Origin: Eretmocerus hayati
Taxonomy: Eukaryota > Arthropoda > Insecta > Hymenoptera > Aphelinidae
NCBI GenBank assembly: GCA_029851415.1
Contig: CM056742.1
Span: 88,216,748-88,280,747, forward strand
Length of the DNA stretch: 64,000 bases
Reading direction: 5' to 3'
Shown: positions 34,496-46,073 of the stretch, in pieces
How positions within the stretch are numbered: the first letter of the stretch is position 1
Layout of the letters: each line of letters begins with the position of its first letter
Made by a program: the position numbers and the translations under genes
The notes under the pieces: generated by a model
The model's database searches: none
Seen by the model: only the letters and a program-made list of their open reading frames with translations
What the model was told of the DNA's origin: nothing

Positions 34496-34575
34496 CAATG
34501 AGCGTGCAGCTGCGGCGACGGCGGCTCGACTCCCTGGCTATAAAAGACGGGAAACGAGCCTGGGTAAATCATTCG
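34496..34575 (+). promoter_or_regulatory. Promoter of the polB gene
   Basis: CCAATGAGCG is followed by CAGCTGCGGCGACGGCGG, TATAAAA at 34539-34545 and an initiator-like TCATTCGAGTC about 30 nt later. The CCAAT-plus-GCAGCTGCGGCG module recurs upstream of the ORF at 55262. A 5' UTR intron (donor AAGG|GTGAGT near 34677) leads to the acceptor TTTCAG just before the ATG at 34922. Confidence 0.6.
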
Positions 34576-34921
34576 AGTCCATTGCTCCAACTAAAGTTCA
34601 TCTCTACTATTGCCAGTGCTCTACCAAGTGTCTTCACCAGGAGTTCCAGACCAGGCTACGATCCTCTACGTCAAGGGTGAGTAATGAACATTCATACTAT
34701 ATAGAAGTTTTGCTCCAGGGCCACCTTGACCCTGAAGACGATGTTCTCCAATGCTGTAGAAGCTCTTTCCAAAGTTCGACCGGGTATATGATTCTCTCTC
34801 CGTAGGAGCTTCAGGGTCACCCTGACCTATCTGATGATTGTCACTAAAGTCAACCTGCCTCGAAGATGATTTATCATGGAAGCTATGTTTCAATTCCAAC
34901 AACATATTGTCAATTTCAGAT

Positions 34922-37900
34922 ATGGATACTCCTATCTACTATTCCAATACTGTCAAGCTACTGCGTGAGTGTCTGCGCTGTATCAAGTGCGGTGTGGCTG
35001 ACGACCAGGACATCTAGCGATGGGTGGAGTTGATGGACGTTGCTCTCGAGACCCTGGACGTTATTATCCACGATCCTGAACTAACTCATGGGCGGAAAGA
35101 GAGCTTCCAATCCATCATCGCCCAGATCCATAGTCTACGCAATGTTTTCGCTCACTATCTTCAGCAAAGTGCAGGCATGGAAGAAGATGGAAGGGGTGTC
35201 AAGTGGGGCACCGTCACTTCAGCGTTTGAAGGACGCATCATGACCGGAGTCATCACCAACCTGCGCCATCTTGATGTGAAGTCTTCCATGGCAGAGGCGA
35301 AGATCATATTCAGAGATCGAGTGACGGAGGTTTTCCAGGATCACCCCACACTCAAGGTCAATGGAGTCCTATTCATCGAATTCTCCAAGATCTAGGATGA
35401 CAGTGAGGTCACCAAGCTGATGAGCTTCAATGTTGGAAACCGGATCATCGACAGGACCACCGATCTCAAGGAGGTCTTCGAGGACCAATCCCGCTCCATC
35501 ATCATCAAAGACGTTGAAGACTTTGAGGTTCATGAGTCTGGTTGGTCTATGAAGCCCATCTCTCACTTGCTTCTCAACATCAACGAATATGAGCCGATGC
35601 GAGGGAGTTCATGGATTGATCTGCCACAGTCCATCAAGAGGAAGCAAGCGTGTGTGAATGTGAAGAACATGGACAATAGATATCCATGTTGAAGCACTCG
35701 CTTGAATTGACAATTACAATGATACTGCAGCTGATTTGCGAGTCAATTGGTGTTTATTCATGACTACGTTTCGACAGTTACTTTGCTGTCCTCATCAGGT
35801 CTAAAAAATTATGAATTACACATACAATATAAGAACTAAAACATACAGTTATATCACATTAGTGGATGCTCATTTACCTTAATCTCTCAACCTCATTCTC
35901 ATAAAAAGTCCCTTTTTACTCATCTTCATAGATGAGAGTCAATAATTTCTATCAATACCACTCTGAAAAAATATGAAGAGTTGTACATACAATGCCATAA
36001 CCTCCAAGGAATAAGATTTGTTTACCTAATTGTGACGATGGTAATCACTATTGCTCTAATTGCACTATCACAAAAACTTTTTGATTGATCCATATTGCGA
36101 GAGGAAGTTTATGTTATTTTTGAAAAAGACTATTTTGACTAGTAAAATTGACTGTGATGTGATGTAAACGACATGATGTCTGAGTGTTTATGTTACTGGT
36201 GATGATGGATCATCCCATTGATCTATTATTGATTGATTGATTGTGTATGTGGTGACATCTAGGTATAACCCCTGATGATGATGTCATGAATAAACACCAA
36301 TTGACTCGCAAATCAGCTGCAGTATCATTGTAATGGACAATAGATGTTTCGAGTGGGCGATCCTTTCAGCACTCCATCCAGTCAAAGATTATAGTTACCG
36401 AGTGGAGAACTATGAGAAGTTCGTGGGTGAGCTGAAATTCGACGATATCAACTCTCCAGTGGCGCCCAAGGATATCAAGAAGTTTGAGGACCAGAACAAG
36501 AACGTTTCCATCAACGTCTATATGTTGAAGAAGGTGAAGAAGGACCAATTCACTGTGGTGACTTGCCGCATCGCTCCTACACACCGAGATAGCCACATAC
36601 ATCTTTTCCTGATTGAGGATGATCATTTAGTAGGAGGAGAAGAAGAGGGAGAAATTGTCTCCAGCCAGCCTCCAACGAAGTACCACTATGTTTGGGTGAA
36701 GGACTTGTCAAGATTGGTGTCCAATTAAATATCGAAGCATGGTCATAAAGTGCATATCTGTGATCGATGTCTTCACTACTTCATCACTAAAAAGAAGGTG
36801 GATGCGCACGTTGAAGAGTGCTCGAAAGTAACGGAGTGCAAGATCAACTTACCGTCTAAAGGCAGAGACATCATCCGCTTCACGAACCATGGTAACAAGA
36901 AGCGGGTGCCTTTCGTGGTCTACGGTGACTTTGAGAGCTTGTTGAAGCCAATTGAAGGTCATAATCATCAGCGTCATCTACATGAGGCCTTGTGGGCTTC
37001 TACGTCAAGTGCTCCTTCAACGACTCTTTGTCTGAGTATAAGAGCTACAGGAGAGAGTCAGAAAACTATGGGAGCCCCGCCACGTGGTTTGCTCATCAGC
37101 TGAATGATCTCGCCAGAAGATTCGACGAATCGATCAAGAAACCCAAGGATATGGAATCTTTGACACCTCAAGAAGAATCAGACTTCACCAAGGCCACGGA
37201 GTGTCACATCTGTAAAGGTCCATTCACTGACAAAGAGAAGAGAGTTCGTGATCACTGCCACTTCACTGGACGGTGAGTCTTCCTATTTTGTCAGCATGAT
37301 CATTCTTTCTCATCATTCATGTATCATTTATGTGTATTCTAGGTACCGTGGACCAGCTCACAATGGCTGCAACTTGAATTACAAGGCCATACGGACCATT
37401 CCAGTGTTCTTCCATAACCTCACTGGCTATGACGCTCATCCCTTCGTCAAAGAGATTGCCACTTGCTTCGAGGGTGATGTCAGCTTGATACCCTTCACGA
37501 AGGAGGAGTATATCGCCTTCACCAAGTACGTGAAAGAGCATCATATACACCTTCGCTTCATGGACTCCTTCAGGTTCATCGTCCCTTGAGAAGCTCGCAT
37601 CATATCTCACCAAGCACACGATAGTCGAGAGTGTCTTCAGTTTACACTACTCACCCTCTCAGATTGCTCTACTGGAGAGGAAGGGAGTCTTCCCTTACGA
37701 GTATGTGAGTGAGTATGAGAATCTTGAAGAAACTGCTCTGCCACCCTTGGGTACCTTCTATAGCAGTCTCACTGGTGAGGGCATCTCTCAAGCAGATTAT
37801 GAGCATGCCAAGCAAGTGTGGACTGGACTCCAGATCGAGACTCTTGGAGAGTATTCAGACTTGTATCTCAAGACTGACGTACTTCTCCTCGCAGAAGTCT

Positions 37901-39736
37901 TTGAGAACTTCAGAGACAGCTGTCTACGAATTCACAAGTTGGATCCAGCACACTACTACACAACTCCAGGCCTCTCATGGGATGCCATGTTGAAGGTCAC
38001 CAACATTGGCTTGGATCTGCTCACTGACATTAATATGCTGCTATTCATCATGCGTGGTATCCGAAGAGGTAAGTTTCTTCTTCTTCGTTTGACTAATGAA
38101 TTATCCATTTCATATTAATCCCAATCTCATTCTAGGTATCAGTCAATGCAGCAATCGATATGCAGAGGCCAACAACAAGTACATGGGTGAAGAGTATGAC
38201 TCCTCCAAGCTAGAAAAGTACCTCATGTCCTATGACATGAACAGCCTGTATGGCTGGGCGATGACGCAGTCACTCCCTTTTGGAGGATTCGAGTAGTATG
38301 ATAAACCATCAGACTTCAACACTATCCCCGACGACTCGCGAGAGGGATTCATCTTGGAGGTCGACCTAGCCTATCCGGATGAACTCCATGATCTGCACAA
38401 AGATCTTCCAATGTGCCCGGAACATAGAGCTCCTCCAGGATCATCTCATAAGAAATTGCTCGCAACTCTGTATGACAAAGAGAAGTATGTCATGCATTAC
38501 CGTGCTCTGAAACAGGTAAGATCTCTCAGCTGCATACTCACAATCTTACATTGCTTGCAGGTTCTTGCTCATGGACTCGTCATCAAGAAGGTCCACAGGG
38601 TCCTCAGATTCTTCCAGATGCCGTGGCTGAAGCAATACATCGATATTAACAGCAACGAGCGAGCGAAGGCCACCAACGAGTTCGAGAAGATGTTCTTCAA
38701 ACTCATGAACAACTCAGTGTTTGGAAAGACGATGGAAGACGAAGAAAAGAGAGTGGGCGTCAAGCTTCCGACCAAATGGGAGGTACGGTATGGAGCAGAG
38801 GCATATATCTCCAAGCCCAACTTCCACAGTGTCTCTATCTTCGATGAGAACCTTGCAGCCATCCAGCTCACCAAGACAGAAGTCACCATCAAGAAGCCGA
38901 TCTATGTGGAGCTGGCTGTCTTAGAGCTCTTCAAGATCAGGCTGTACCAGTTCCATTATGAGTTCATGATGAAACATGTGCCAGGTGCAAAGCTCCTCTA
39001 CATAGACACCGACAGCCTCATCTATGAGACCACCACCGACATGTATGAAGTGATGGTGAATCATCCTCCTGAGTTCGACACGTCTGACTACCCAGACGAC
39101 AACATCTTCGGCTTACCACGTGTCAACATCAAAGAGGTGGGGCTCATGAAAGATGATAATGGTGGCCGCATCATGGTGGTCTTTGTGGGCATGCGCAGCA
39201 AACTCTACCCTTACAAGATGCTCGATGGCAAAGTGACCAAGGAAGCCAAGGGCGTCAAAGGTGCCACTATGGAGACGGTGGAGTTTGAAGACTACGTGGC
39301 GTGTCTGAAGGACAACAAGTACCTGGTAAGAGAGCAGACGAACATCAGGTCCAGGCTACATATCCTGCGCACAGAGGTCGACAAAAAGATCGTTCTCAGC
39401 GCAGACAACAACAAACGCCATCTCTTGCCAGGTACTACTGACACTCTGCCACATGAACACTACAGTCTCCGTGACTCAGAACAGGTTGCGACAAAACGCA
39501 ATCCAAAACGTGCTCGAGACTTGTCGGAACCTGATCAACCAGTGGTGGGGGAGGCTCAACCGGTGGTGGGAGAGCCAGCCAACCAGAGTGCACCAGGAGT
39601 GGGGGAGCCATCCAATCAGAGCTCTCGGCCGAGAGTAGGAGGAGTGGGGAGCCAAGTATATGAGGACCCGCTCTGTCCAGAGCTCCTCAGTTCGTCCGAT
39701 GAGCAACCATCGGAAAGGTTCAAGCCTCTCCGTTGA
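34922..39736 (+). pseudogene. polB: Protein-primed family B DNA polymerase of the Polinton, spliced and broken
   Basis: Domains in order: N-terminal Polinton-specific region; Cys/His finger (HICDRCLHYF); exonuclease motifs VVYGDFES, VFFHNLTGYD and YSDLYLKTDV; a zinc module CHICKGPF...VRDHCHFTG; polymerase motifs SYDMNSLYGWAM, KLMNNSVFGKTME and YIDTDSLIYE. Three GT-AG introns lie at about 37273-37342, 38069-38135 and 38516-38560. Damage: in-frame stops near 35015 (TAG), 35393 (TAG), 36726 (TAA) and 38294 (TAG); a 651-bp insertion at 35682-36332; frameshifts near 36985 and 37578. It would replicate the element from a protein primer. The catalytic blocks survive, so decay is moderate. Confidence 0.9.
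35682..36332. mobile_element. MITE-like insertion in polB
   Basis: A perfect inverted repeat of about 50 bp starts ATTACAATGATACTGCAGCT at 35713 and ends with its reverse complement at 36334. The host gene sequence ATGGACAATAGAT is present on both sides (35669-35681 and 36333-36345), a 13-bp duplication. The insert has 31 extra bases on its left outside the inverted repeat. The interior has no ORF and includes GTTTCGACAGTT...CTGTCCTCATCAGG. Confidence 0.75.
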
Positions 39737-39815
39737 GCATCTTCGAGACGTAAGTACCTGGTGATCATCTACCTAGACATCATTTTCGAGAACTAACCCC
39801 ATATATTTCTTCCAG

Positions 39816-40109
39816 ATGGAATCATCAGCTATCAACAAGATCGCCGAGGGTGGCTTCAGACCCACGAAGAAGGTGTCTGACCTCCTGGAGGACAACTTGT
39901 ACAGCGTCACCGAGTTCAAGATGGTGAAAACCAAGTATGGTGACAAGATCATCGCAGTCCTCGACGATGAGTTCGAGGTCTTCCTACCTCGCAGAGTCTC
40001 CGAGGCCTTGATTGCAGACCGGGAACTCCTCCATCATATGGGTGATGCTGCCAATGTGTACAAGCTGCAGATCGTCCGCAAAGGGCAGATCATCCAGTTC
40101 TCAACATGA
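39816..40109 (+). CDS. Small conserved Polinton protein, OB-fold-like
   Basis: This intact 97-aa ORF starts 80 nt after the polB stop, behind an acceptor-like TTCTTCCAG, so it may be a separate message or a spliced product of the polB transcript. Strands alternate through residues 27-60 (LYSVTEFKMVKTKYGDKIIA, DEFEVFLPRR), a pattern like an OB-fold nucleic-acid-binding protein. Similar small proteins accompany insect Polinton polymerases in my recollection. A single-strand DNA-binding role would fit but is inferred. A poly(A) signal AATAAA follows at about 40127. Confidence 0.5.
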   Translation: MESSAINKIAEGGFRPTKKVSDLLEDNLYSVTEFKMVKTKYGDKIIAVLDDEFEVFLPRRVSEALIADRELLHHMGDAANVYKLQIVRKGQIIQFST

Positions 40110-40284
40110 TGTGTACTTATTGTGAATAAAGTATGGTAGAAAAAAAGAGTCAATGGAGGGGTAAGCGGCCTCGTAAACTCTCATTCAAAGATTCGTCTTG
40201 AGATGAGAGTATACATGGCAGGTAGAACCTCACAGGCAAGGGTGGTGGTGGGGCTCTCGTCACTCTCTAAAAAAAAAAATTTTC

Positions 40285-41202
40285 TCAAACTTCTGATCTG
40301 TCGATCCAGCTGTTATGAGAATCATCAAAACCGAGCCATTTCACAAACACCTGATCCCCTCTCTTTTTGATCACTTTTTCCACAAGATACACATCAGGAT
40401 ACTTGACTGCAGAGAGCTCTTGCTCATAGAATCCACCCGAGACATCTTGATCTTGATAATCTCTTGAGTGATAGGTGACTGGATTTGTCCTTGCCACTCT
40501 CCTCACCGTGAATATCTCGGTTGTCCAGTTAGGTGTGTACCCTTTTTCAAAGACATGTTTCGGCTTGCTAACCCTCACATAGTCTCCAAATTTGTATCTT
40601 GGCTTCTTTTGTCATTGCTCATTGTTAGAGTAAAGTCTCAAGATGGCGTCTTCGTTCTCTCGATTGACATTCTCTGGTTCAATTCCAATGGTACGATGTT
40701 TGAGTTCATTACACTCTTGCATCAACTCTGGTAGCATGTCAATCCACTTGTGACTTCCTCGCAAACTGAATCTTTTCCACATCATCTCTTTCAGAGTGCG
40801 ATTGAAGCGCTAAATGATTGATGCTTCCAGATTACTGAACGTGGAGTAAAGATTAACATTGTGTTGATTCATCAATCTTCGGAATTCGCTGTTGTAGAAT
40901 TCTTTACCATTGTCGTCTTGAAGATTTTTCGGTACATGACCTCGATCGAACACTGACTCCATTGCTGCAGTTACATCCACACCAGTCTTCTTCTTCACGG
41001 GTACAGCCCAAGCATACTTTGAGAATACATCGATGATTGTCAAGAGATAGTTGAACCCTTCATTTTCTTTGGCATACGGTTGCATCTCCACCAAGTCAGC
41101 TTGCCATGTCTCATTCAATCCGCACATGACGAATTTCCGACGTGGATAGTTTCGTCGAGCGGGTTTGTGAAGCTCTTCCACTACTTGTTCCATGTTTAAC
41201 AT
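40285..41202 (-). pseudogene. int: Polinton integrase with C-terminal chromodomain (broken)
   Basis: Minus-strand segments 41202-40810 and 40578-40285 form one gene. Core motifs seen: TWQADLVEM (first Asp), TIIDVFSKYAWAVPV and QDDNGKEFYN (second Asp). An amber codon at 40810-40812 occupies the position where the third catalytic acidic residue is expected. The frame then continues with RFNRTLKEMMW. The C-terminal chromodomain is clear (YLVEKVIKKRGDQVFVKWLG, then HNSWIDRSEV). The gap between segments contains at least one further stop. It is the retrovirus-like integrase that inserts Polintons. It converges on polB and the OB-like gene. Confidence 0.85.
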
Positions 41203-41218
41203 TCGATATAAGAATGAC

Positions 41219-41590
41219 TCATCGATCAGTGGAAGAGAGGTATTTATTCAAATAATCGATGGGCAAGTCGGTCTTAGTGATAACAAAGAAGATAGCTCGC
41301 TTTGACATGTCAACATCTCTCAAAATCTCGGTTCTATCTTCTTCAACACTATTGCTCAACTCTTTCACTTCCATTCGTAATTTTCGAATAGCATTGTGTA
41401 AGGACTGTAGCATGGTGCTCAAGTTGACTGCTTCGTTCATATCTCTTGGATCAGCAAGATTACACAATCGTTTCCTATCCATGTCATACTGGTTGTCGAT
41501 AGTTAGTTTATATCCAATGCCGGGAGGACCGCGTTCTCCGCTACCACTCCCTTTCTTTCTGCGTCCGAATACGCGATGCTCATTGTGATA
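41219..41590 (-). pseudogene. Collagen-like/coiled-coil small protein of the Polinton
   Basis: The frame ending at 41219 extends upstream of its first Met (41482) with VFGRRKKGSGSGERGPPGIG, a basic then Gly-X-Y-like stretch. It continues YKLTIDNQYDMDRKRLCNL and a coiled coil (LHNAIRKLRMEVKELSNSVE). A TATA box (GGGTATATAAACTG, near 41620) and an initiator CTCAGTATC lie just upstream, and an ATG at about 41587 is out of frame by one, so a small deletion probably killed the start. A collagen-like stalk followed by a coiled coil suggests a trimeric fibre or receptor-type virion protein. This is inference. Confidence 0.5.
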
Positions 41591-41612
41591 CTGAGCTGAT
41601 TGATTCTTTGAC

Positions 41613-41918
41613 TCAGTTTATATACCCTCGCTCGTGCAACTTCTCTAGGATGGAACGTATCTCGTTGTCGTGGCTTTGATTACCCGCAGATCTCTCTGCC
41701 ATCAACAACCGTAAGCGATCGACCAATTCGTTCGGATCATCCCAGTAAACATAGTCTACCATGCTTCCGAGCCTTGCAACCTTGAATTTCGGTAGCAATC
41801 CCTTCAGATTCCTCACCGAGCCACCTTTCTTTTCAAAGAGTGGCGAGATAATGTTAGAGAACTTGTCACTATTATACCGGCGAAGAGACTCGTTACTATT
41901 GGAATTTTTCTTGTGAAC
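41613..41918 (-). pseudogene. C-terminal part of a Polinton gene split by a LINE
   Basis: The segment reads LRRYNSDKFSNIISPLF, then MVDYVYWDDPNELVDRLRLL and HDNEIRSILEKLHERGYIN. The N-terminal part of the same gene is at 49351-49968. The split gene becomes continuous when the LINE (41919-49374) and one GTT copy are removed. The YWDDPNELVDRL block recurs in insect Polintons near the integrase as I recall, but its function is unknown to me. Confidence 0.65.
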
Positions 41919-42166
41919 AGAATATAGAATATAGAATATCCTTTTTATTCGCCCTTGGGCAAAAAACATCAATCATTCATACAATACTCGTACATATACA
42001 AATCCAGTAATAGCATTTTGGTCAAGGATTTAACATCGCAGATGTGACTAGTCGTTTGATGATCATATAACTCGAATTACAATCATAGTTTGCATAACAA
42101 TTGGGCCACTGGAAGACTTGAACAAGAAACAAGAAAATCACTCAATAGACATATATAAAAGTGCCC

Positions 42167-43870
42167 TCAAAGATTAAAAAATTGCCCAGTGTCCACATCC
42201 ATTCTCATGGGAGGGAGAGTTTTCAGAAATTCTTTCACTGCTTCTTTGAACAGGGAAACTTCTTTTACTCGCCGAAAACCGAGAGGGAGGAAGTTCCAAA
42301 ATCGTGCGCATTGACTTTGGAACGATCTTAGTCCACGGTCAAGACGCATTCTTGGAACTTTGAGTTCCTGTGCTCCTGCCTCACCACGCTGAGGGCGCTC
42401 GGATTGGTACCTGGTAAACATCGCAGCTAGGTAGCCAGGTTCTCCCAAATGCATGATCTTGTGCATTAAGAGGGCTGCGAAGTACATTCGCCGCGAATCA
42501 GTACGTAACCAACCCAAACGCTCCCTGTACGGGGTGATATGTTCGCTCTTCTTAATTCCAAAGATGTACCGCACACATGAATTACTCAGTCTCTGTACCC
42601 GCGTCCTTAGTTCGTCGGTGGCGTCTAGATACACGACTGTGCAGTAGTCAAGGTGTGGTTGGACTAAGGTCTCGACCAGTCGAATACGGAGTGTCTCGGT
42701 AGTGCATGCCTTCATAAACCGCAGACCGTATAGGGCCTTATTAACCTTCCCTGTAACTTGATGTATATGCGGTCTCCACGATCCACGATAATTCACTATC
42801 TAATGTCACACCGAGACTCACGACAGTGTCACTGAATGGGACATATACTCCGTCCTGTATCTCAACCCCCGGTAGATCAATTTTCTGTAGATCCGCGATG
42901 TTCCTGTCGGAAGCAAAGAAGATTGCTTTGGTTTTACCAGCGTTGAGACGCAAGTCGGAGCCCTGAGCCCATCCTGCGACAAGTCTTCCGATTTCTCCTA
43001 ACCGAGCGATCCCCTCCAGTATGTTCTCTTTCTCAACTTGGAGATAGATTTGGAGGTCATCTGCATGAAAGAGATGATTTACCGATTTTCCGTGAAGTAA
43101 CCCAGGGAGGTCATTGACATACAGGCTAAAGAGTAGAGGTCCAAGAACAGATCCCTGCGGAACACCGAGATTGGTTGCAAGCCAATCAGAATTTCCATTT
43201 TTCGTGGTGACCATTTGGGTGCGATTCTGTAAGTATGATTTGATCCACAGTAGTGCTGATCTTGAGAAACCGAGATGTCTGAGTTTACTCAGTAGCTTTG
43301 ATGGTGGAATCGTGTCAAAAGCCTTGCTGAAGTCAAAAAGTAGCAACAAGGTGATCTTCTTCCTGTCAATTCCGACTCTTATGTCATCAGTCAACTTCAA
43401 CAAGGCAGTCTGAGTGCTATGATGTTTCTTGAAACCAGTTTGGAAGTGATCTAACAAATTTTTACTTTCAAGATACTCCGTGATTTGGTCGTGCGCAATC
43501 TTTTCCAGAACCTTAGATAAGAAGCACAGCAATGCAATGGGACGGAAGTCCGTGACTGCTGATGGAGCTGCAGTCTTTTTCAAAGCAATCAGCTGGGCTT
43601 GTTTCCAGGTCTCGGGAAAAGTGCTATGAGCGAAGGAGGAGTTGAAAATGTGTACAATAAGATCACCTAAGGCCGGAAGAGCCTTCGCGATCACGCTTTG
43701 GGGGACTCCGTCTGCCCCACGAGCCTGCGAGGAGAAATGTTTTACAGCAAGGACTACTTCATTGAAATTTGTGGGCTTGAATTTGAACCCGTCTTCTGAG
43801 GCTGACATTATTCCATCGATTGCTTCCTCAATATTCTCATGCTGTGAAACGGAGACCCCCGCAAAGTGAG
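42167..43870 (-). pseudogene. LINE ORF2, reverse transcriptase half (frameshifted)
   Basis: Motifs seen: QARGADGVPQSVIAKALPAL, VTDFRPIALLCFLSKVLEKI, LLLLFDFSKAFDTIPPSKLL, LGVPQGSVLGPLLFSLYVND and LFHADDLQIYLQ. The catalytic box has His where Tyr is usual (HADD). A 7-bp tandem duplication (TCGTGGATCGTGGA, about 42780-42793) shifts the frame, and the C-terminal domain continues at 42796-42167 (WRPHIHQVTGKVNKALYGLR to the FWNFLPLGFRRV block). Joining to the endonuclease half across the Tigger is in frame. The ORF start at 44093 inside the Tigger is artificial. Confidence 0.85.
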
Positions 43871-43872
43871 TA

Positions 43873-46071
43873 CAGGCGTGACCCGTTATCTGCGGATGAT
43901 ACAGATCGGAAAGGTGCCGCAGATACCGAATCCGCAGATACGGAAGCATTGTTCTTATGGGAGAAGGGGGGATACAGACTGTGATTGGAAGAAAGTTCGT
44001 TCGAAAAAATTTTAGTGTAAAAATAATAGTGTTTATAAACGAAATAAAGTGATATAAATAACGATCTCTATTACAAAATTGATAACTGATCAACTTTTTG
44101 AGAAAAAATCGGTCATTTGGGTTTGTTTTGCTCGTCTGATAGTGTCCGCATACAGCTCGCGGTACCCCTTTAAAGCGATTTCACAATGGTGCTTGAACTG
44201 AAGACTTCAAACCATCACTGGGTCACTGTCCATAGCTTCATCCATAGCATCTTCGATCATCTTGATGATTTTTGCTATCGATTTGGCTTGGAATACGGGA
44301 GGCTGTGATTCTTGAGTTTCATCCTTGGATGCTTCGTCGGGCTCGTTGAGGATGATTTCAATTTCATCGATTGACAGAGGCTCAACTATGGGTTCCACCA
44401 ATTCTAAGATCTCATTTTCCTCAACATTTGAGAAACCCTCGCCACCAACATGTCCAGCAAGACCAATAATTTCGTGCACAACATCACGTACAGGCTCAAC
44501 TTGAGAAAGCTGACCATCCACAAGACCTGGCAGTAATTTTTTCCAGCACCCAATCAAGGTTGACGAGTTGATTTCATCCCATGATTCTTTGACGTATCCA
44601 ATAGAATGAAAGATGTTGAACTGCCTCCAAAATTTCTTTACTGCAGTTTTCGGGTCATCAGTGCTTACCTCTGATTGACTGACAACGTTCAACATCCTCC
44701 TCATCACACGCCTGAGATAGTAGGCTTTGAAGGTTGCAATGACGGTTTGATCCATTGGCTGAATGAGGGAAGTCGTGTTCGGTGGTAAAAACATGACTTC
44801 AACATCTGGGTGCAACGATTGCAAAGTTTTTGGGTGGCTACCTGCATTGTCCAGTAGCAGTAGAATTTTGAAAGCAAGATTTTCCTTCATTAGTTTCTCT
44901 CTTACTTCTGGGATGAATGAATTTTGAAACCACTCCGTGACATTCTTTTGCGTTGCCCAAGCGTTTTTATTAGATTTCCAAAAAACTGGCAGTAGAGCCT
45001 TGTTTTTGTTCCTCAATGCGACTGGCGTTTCTGATCGGTAAATGAGCATTGGTTTGCACTTAATTGTTCCCGAAGCATTTGCGCACAAAAGCAATGTATA
45101 TCTGAAACACCAAACAAGAGCCGTTGATGATTTCACGAGTCAGAGTCGTAATTTATTAAGAACGTCAGAAATTCACCTGTCTTTTGCAGCTTTGAACCCA
45201 GACGCCACCTTCTCTTCCTCAGTTAGATATGTACGCTTTGGCATTTTCTTCCAATAGAGTCCCAACTCGTCACCATCAAAGATTTGAGAGAGTGAGTACC
45301 CTTTTTCAGCAATGAATTGTGCAAGAGAAGAACAAAATTCACGAGCACCTTTCTCATCTGCTGATGCTTTTTCGCCGGTGAAGCTGACATTGTGCAGTGA
45401 AAATCTTGTTTTAAAACGAGTGAACCAGCCTGGACTAGCTCCAAACTTTTCTCCAGCACAGGCCTCGTATGTCTCGGTGACGTACTTGTGGAAGATCAAT
45501 GCTTGCTCCCGAATCAACAATGTTGATAGAGGCACGTTTTGTCTCACCATTCCTTGGATCCACACATAAAGCATTTGCTCCATCCGCTCTTGACCTGGAC
45601 TACGGCTGATCTTGCTTACTTGAGCATGCGTGCCAAGAATCTGCGCGCTATCTCGGATTTTGGCTTCATTATCACGTATACTTCGTATTGTCGATTCTCC
45701 AACCTCAAATTTTCTTGCGACATGGGCGATTTTCTCTCCTTCCTTCAAGCTATCCAAAATTTCTAACTTTTGAGCCAGATTTAGCACTTTCCGATTTTGT
45801 TTCTTTGCCGTTGTATCTTTCTTTGAGGGGGCCATTTTAAGAGAAATGTAGAAATATTTACACTCAATTTTGAACTTGAAATTCAGCCAGCCAAAATGTC
45901 AACAAACTGAAGTTGTTGACATTCCGTTGTTCGCCAGGGAAATTTTCAAAATCGAAAACCATCCGCATTTACGGAATTTTATACCGCACATAGCGGGAAG
46001 TGGTCTCATCGAAAAAATCCGCACTCAGCGAATCCGCAGATGCGGAAGCCGCAGATAACGGGTTACGCCTG
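43873..46071 (-). mobile_element. Tigger/pogo-like Tc1-mariner transposon
   Basis: Termini are CAGGCGTRACCCGTTATCTG in inverted orientation (43873 and 46071), flanked by TA on both sides (43871-43872 and 46072-46073), the canonical pogo/Tigger target duplication. The element is 2199 bp with one transposase gene. Subterminal GAATCCGCAGATNCGGAAGC blocks occur at both ends. It interrupts the LINE ORF2 between endonuclease and reverse transcriptase. Confidence 0.93.
44207..45835 (-). CDS. Tigger/pogo transposase, one intron, apparently intact
   Basis: Exon 1 is 45835-45177 and exon 2 is 45101-44207, separated by a 75-bp GT-AG intron; together they encode about 517 aa in frame. The N terminus has a psq-type helix-turn-helix (LNLAQKLEILDSLKEGEKIA ... 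ARKFEVGESTIRSI) and a CENP-B/Tc5-type DNA-binding domain (GASPGWFTRFKTRF). The DDE core shows FDGDELGLYW, ILLLLDNAGSHP and LIQPMDQTVI. The tail is acidic. No stop or frameshift was found, so the protein could still be functional. Intact TIRs and TA duplicates suggest recent arrival. Confidence 0.88.
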
Positions 46072-46073
46072 TA

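Noticed and set aside
43871..44093. N-terminal extension of the LINE RT ORF into Tigger sequence
   Set aside because: The first codons of that frame lie in the transposon and cross its TA junction; they are an insertion artefact.
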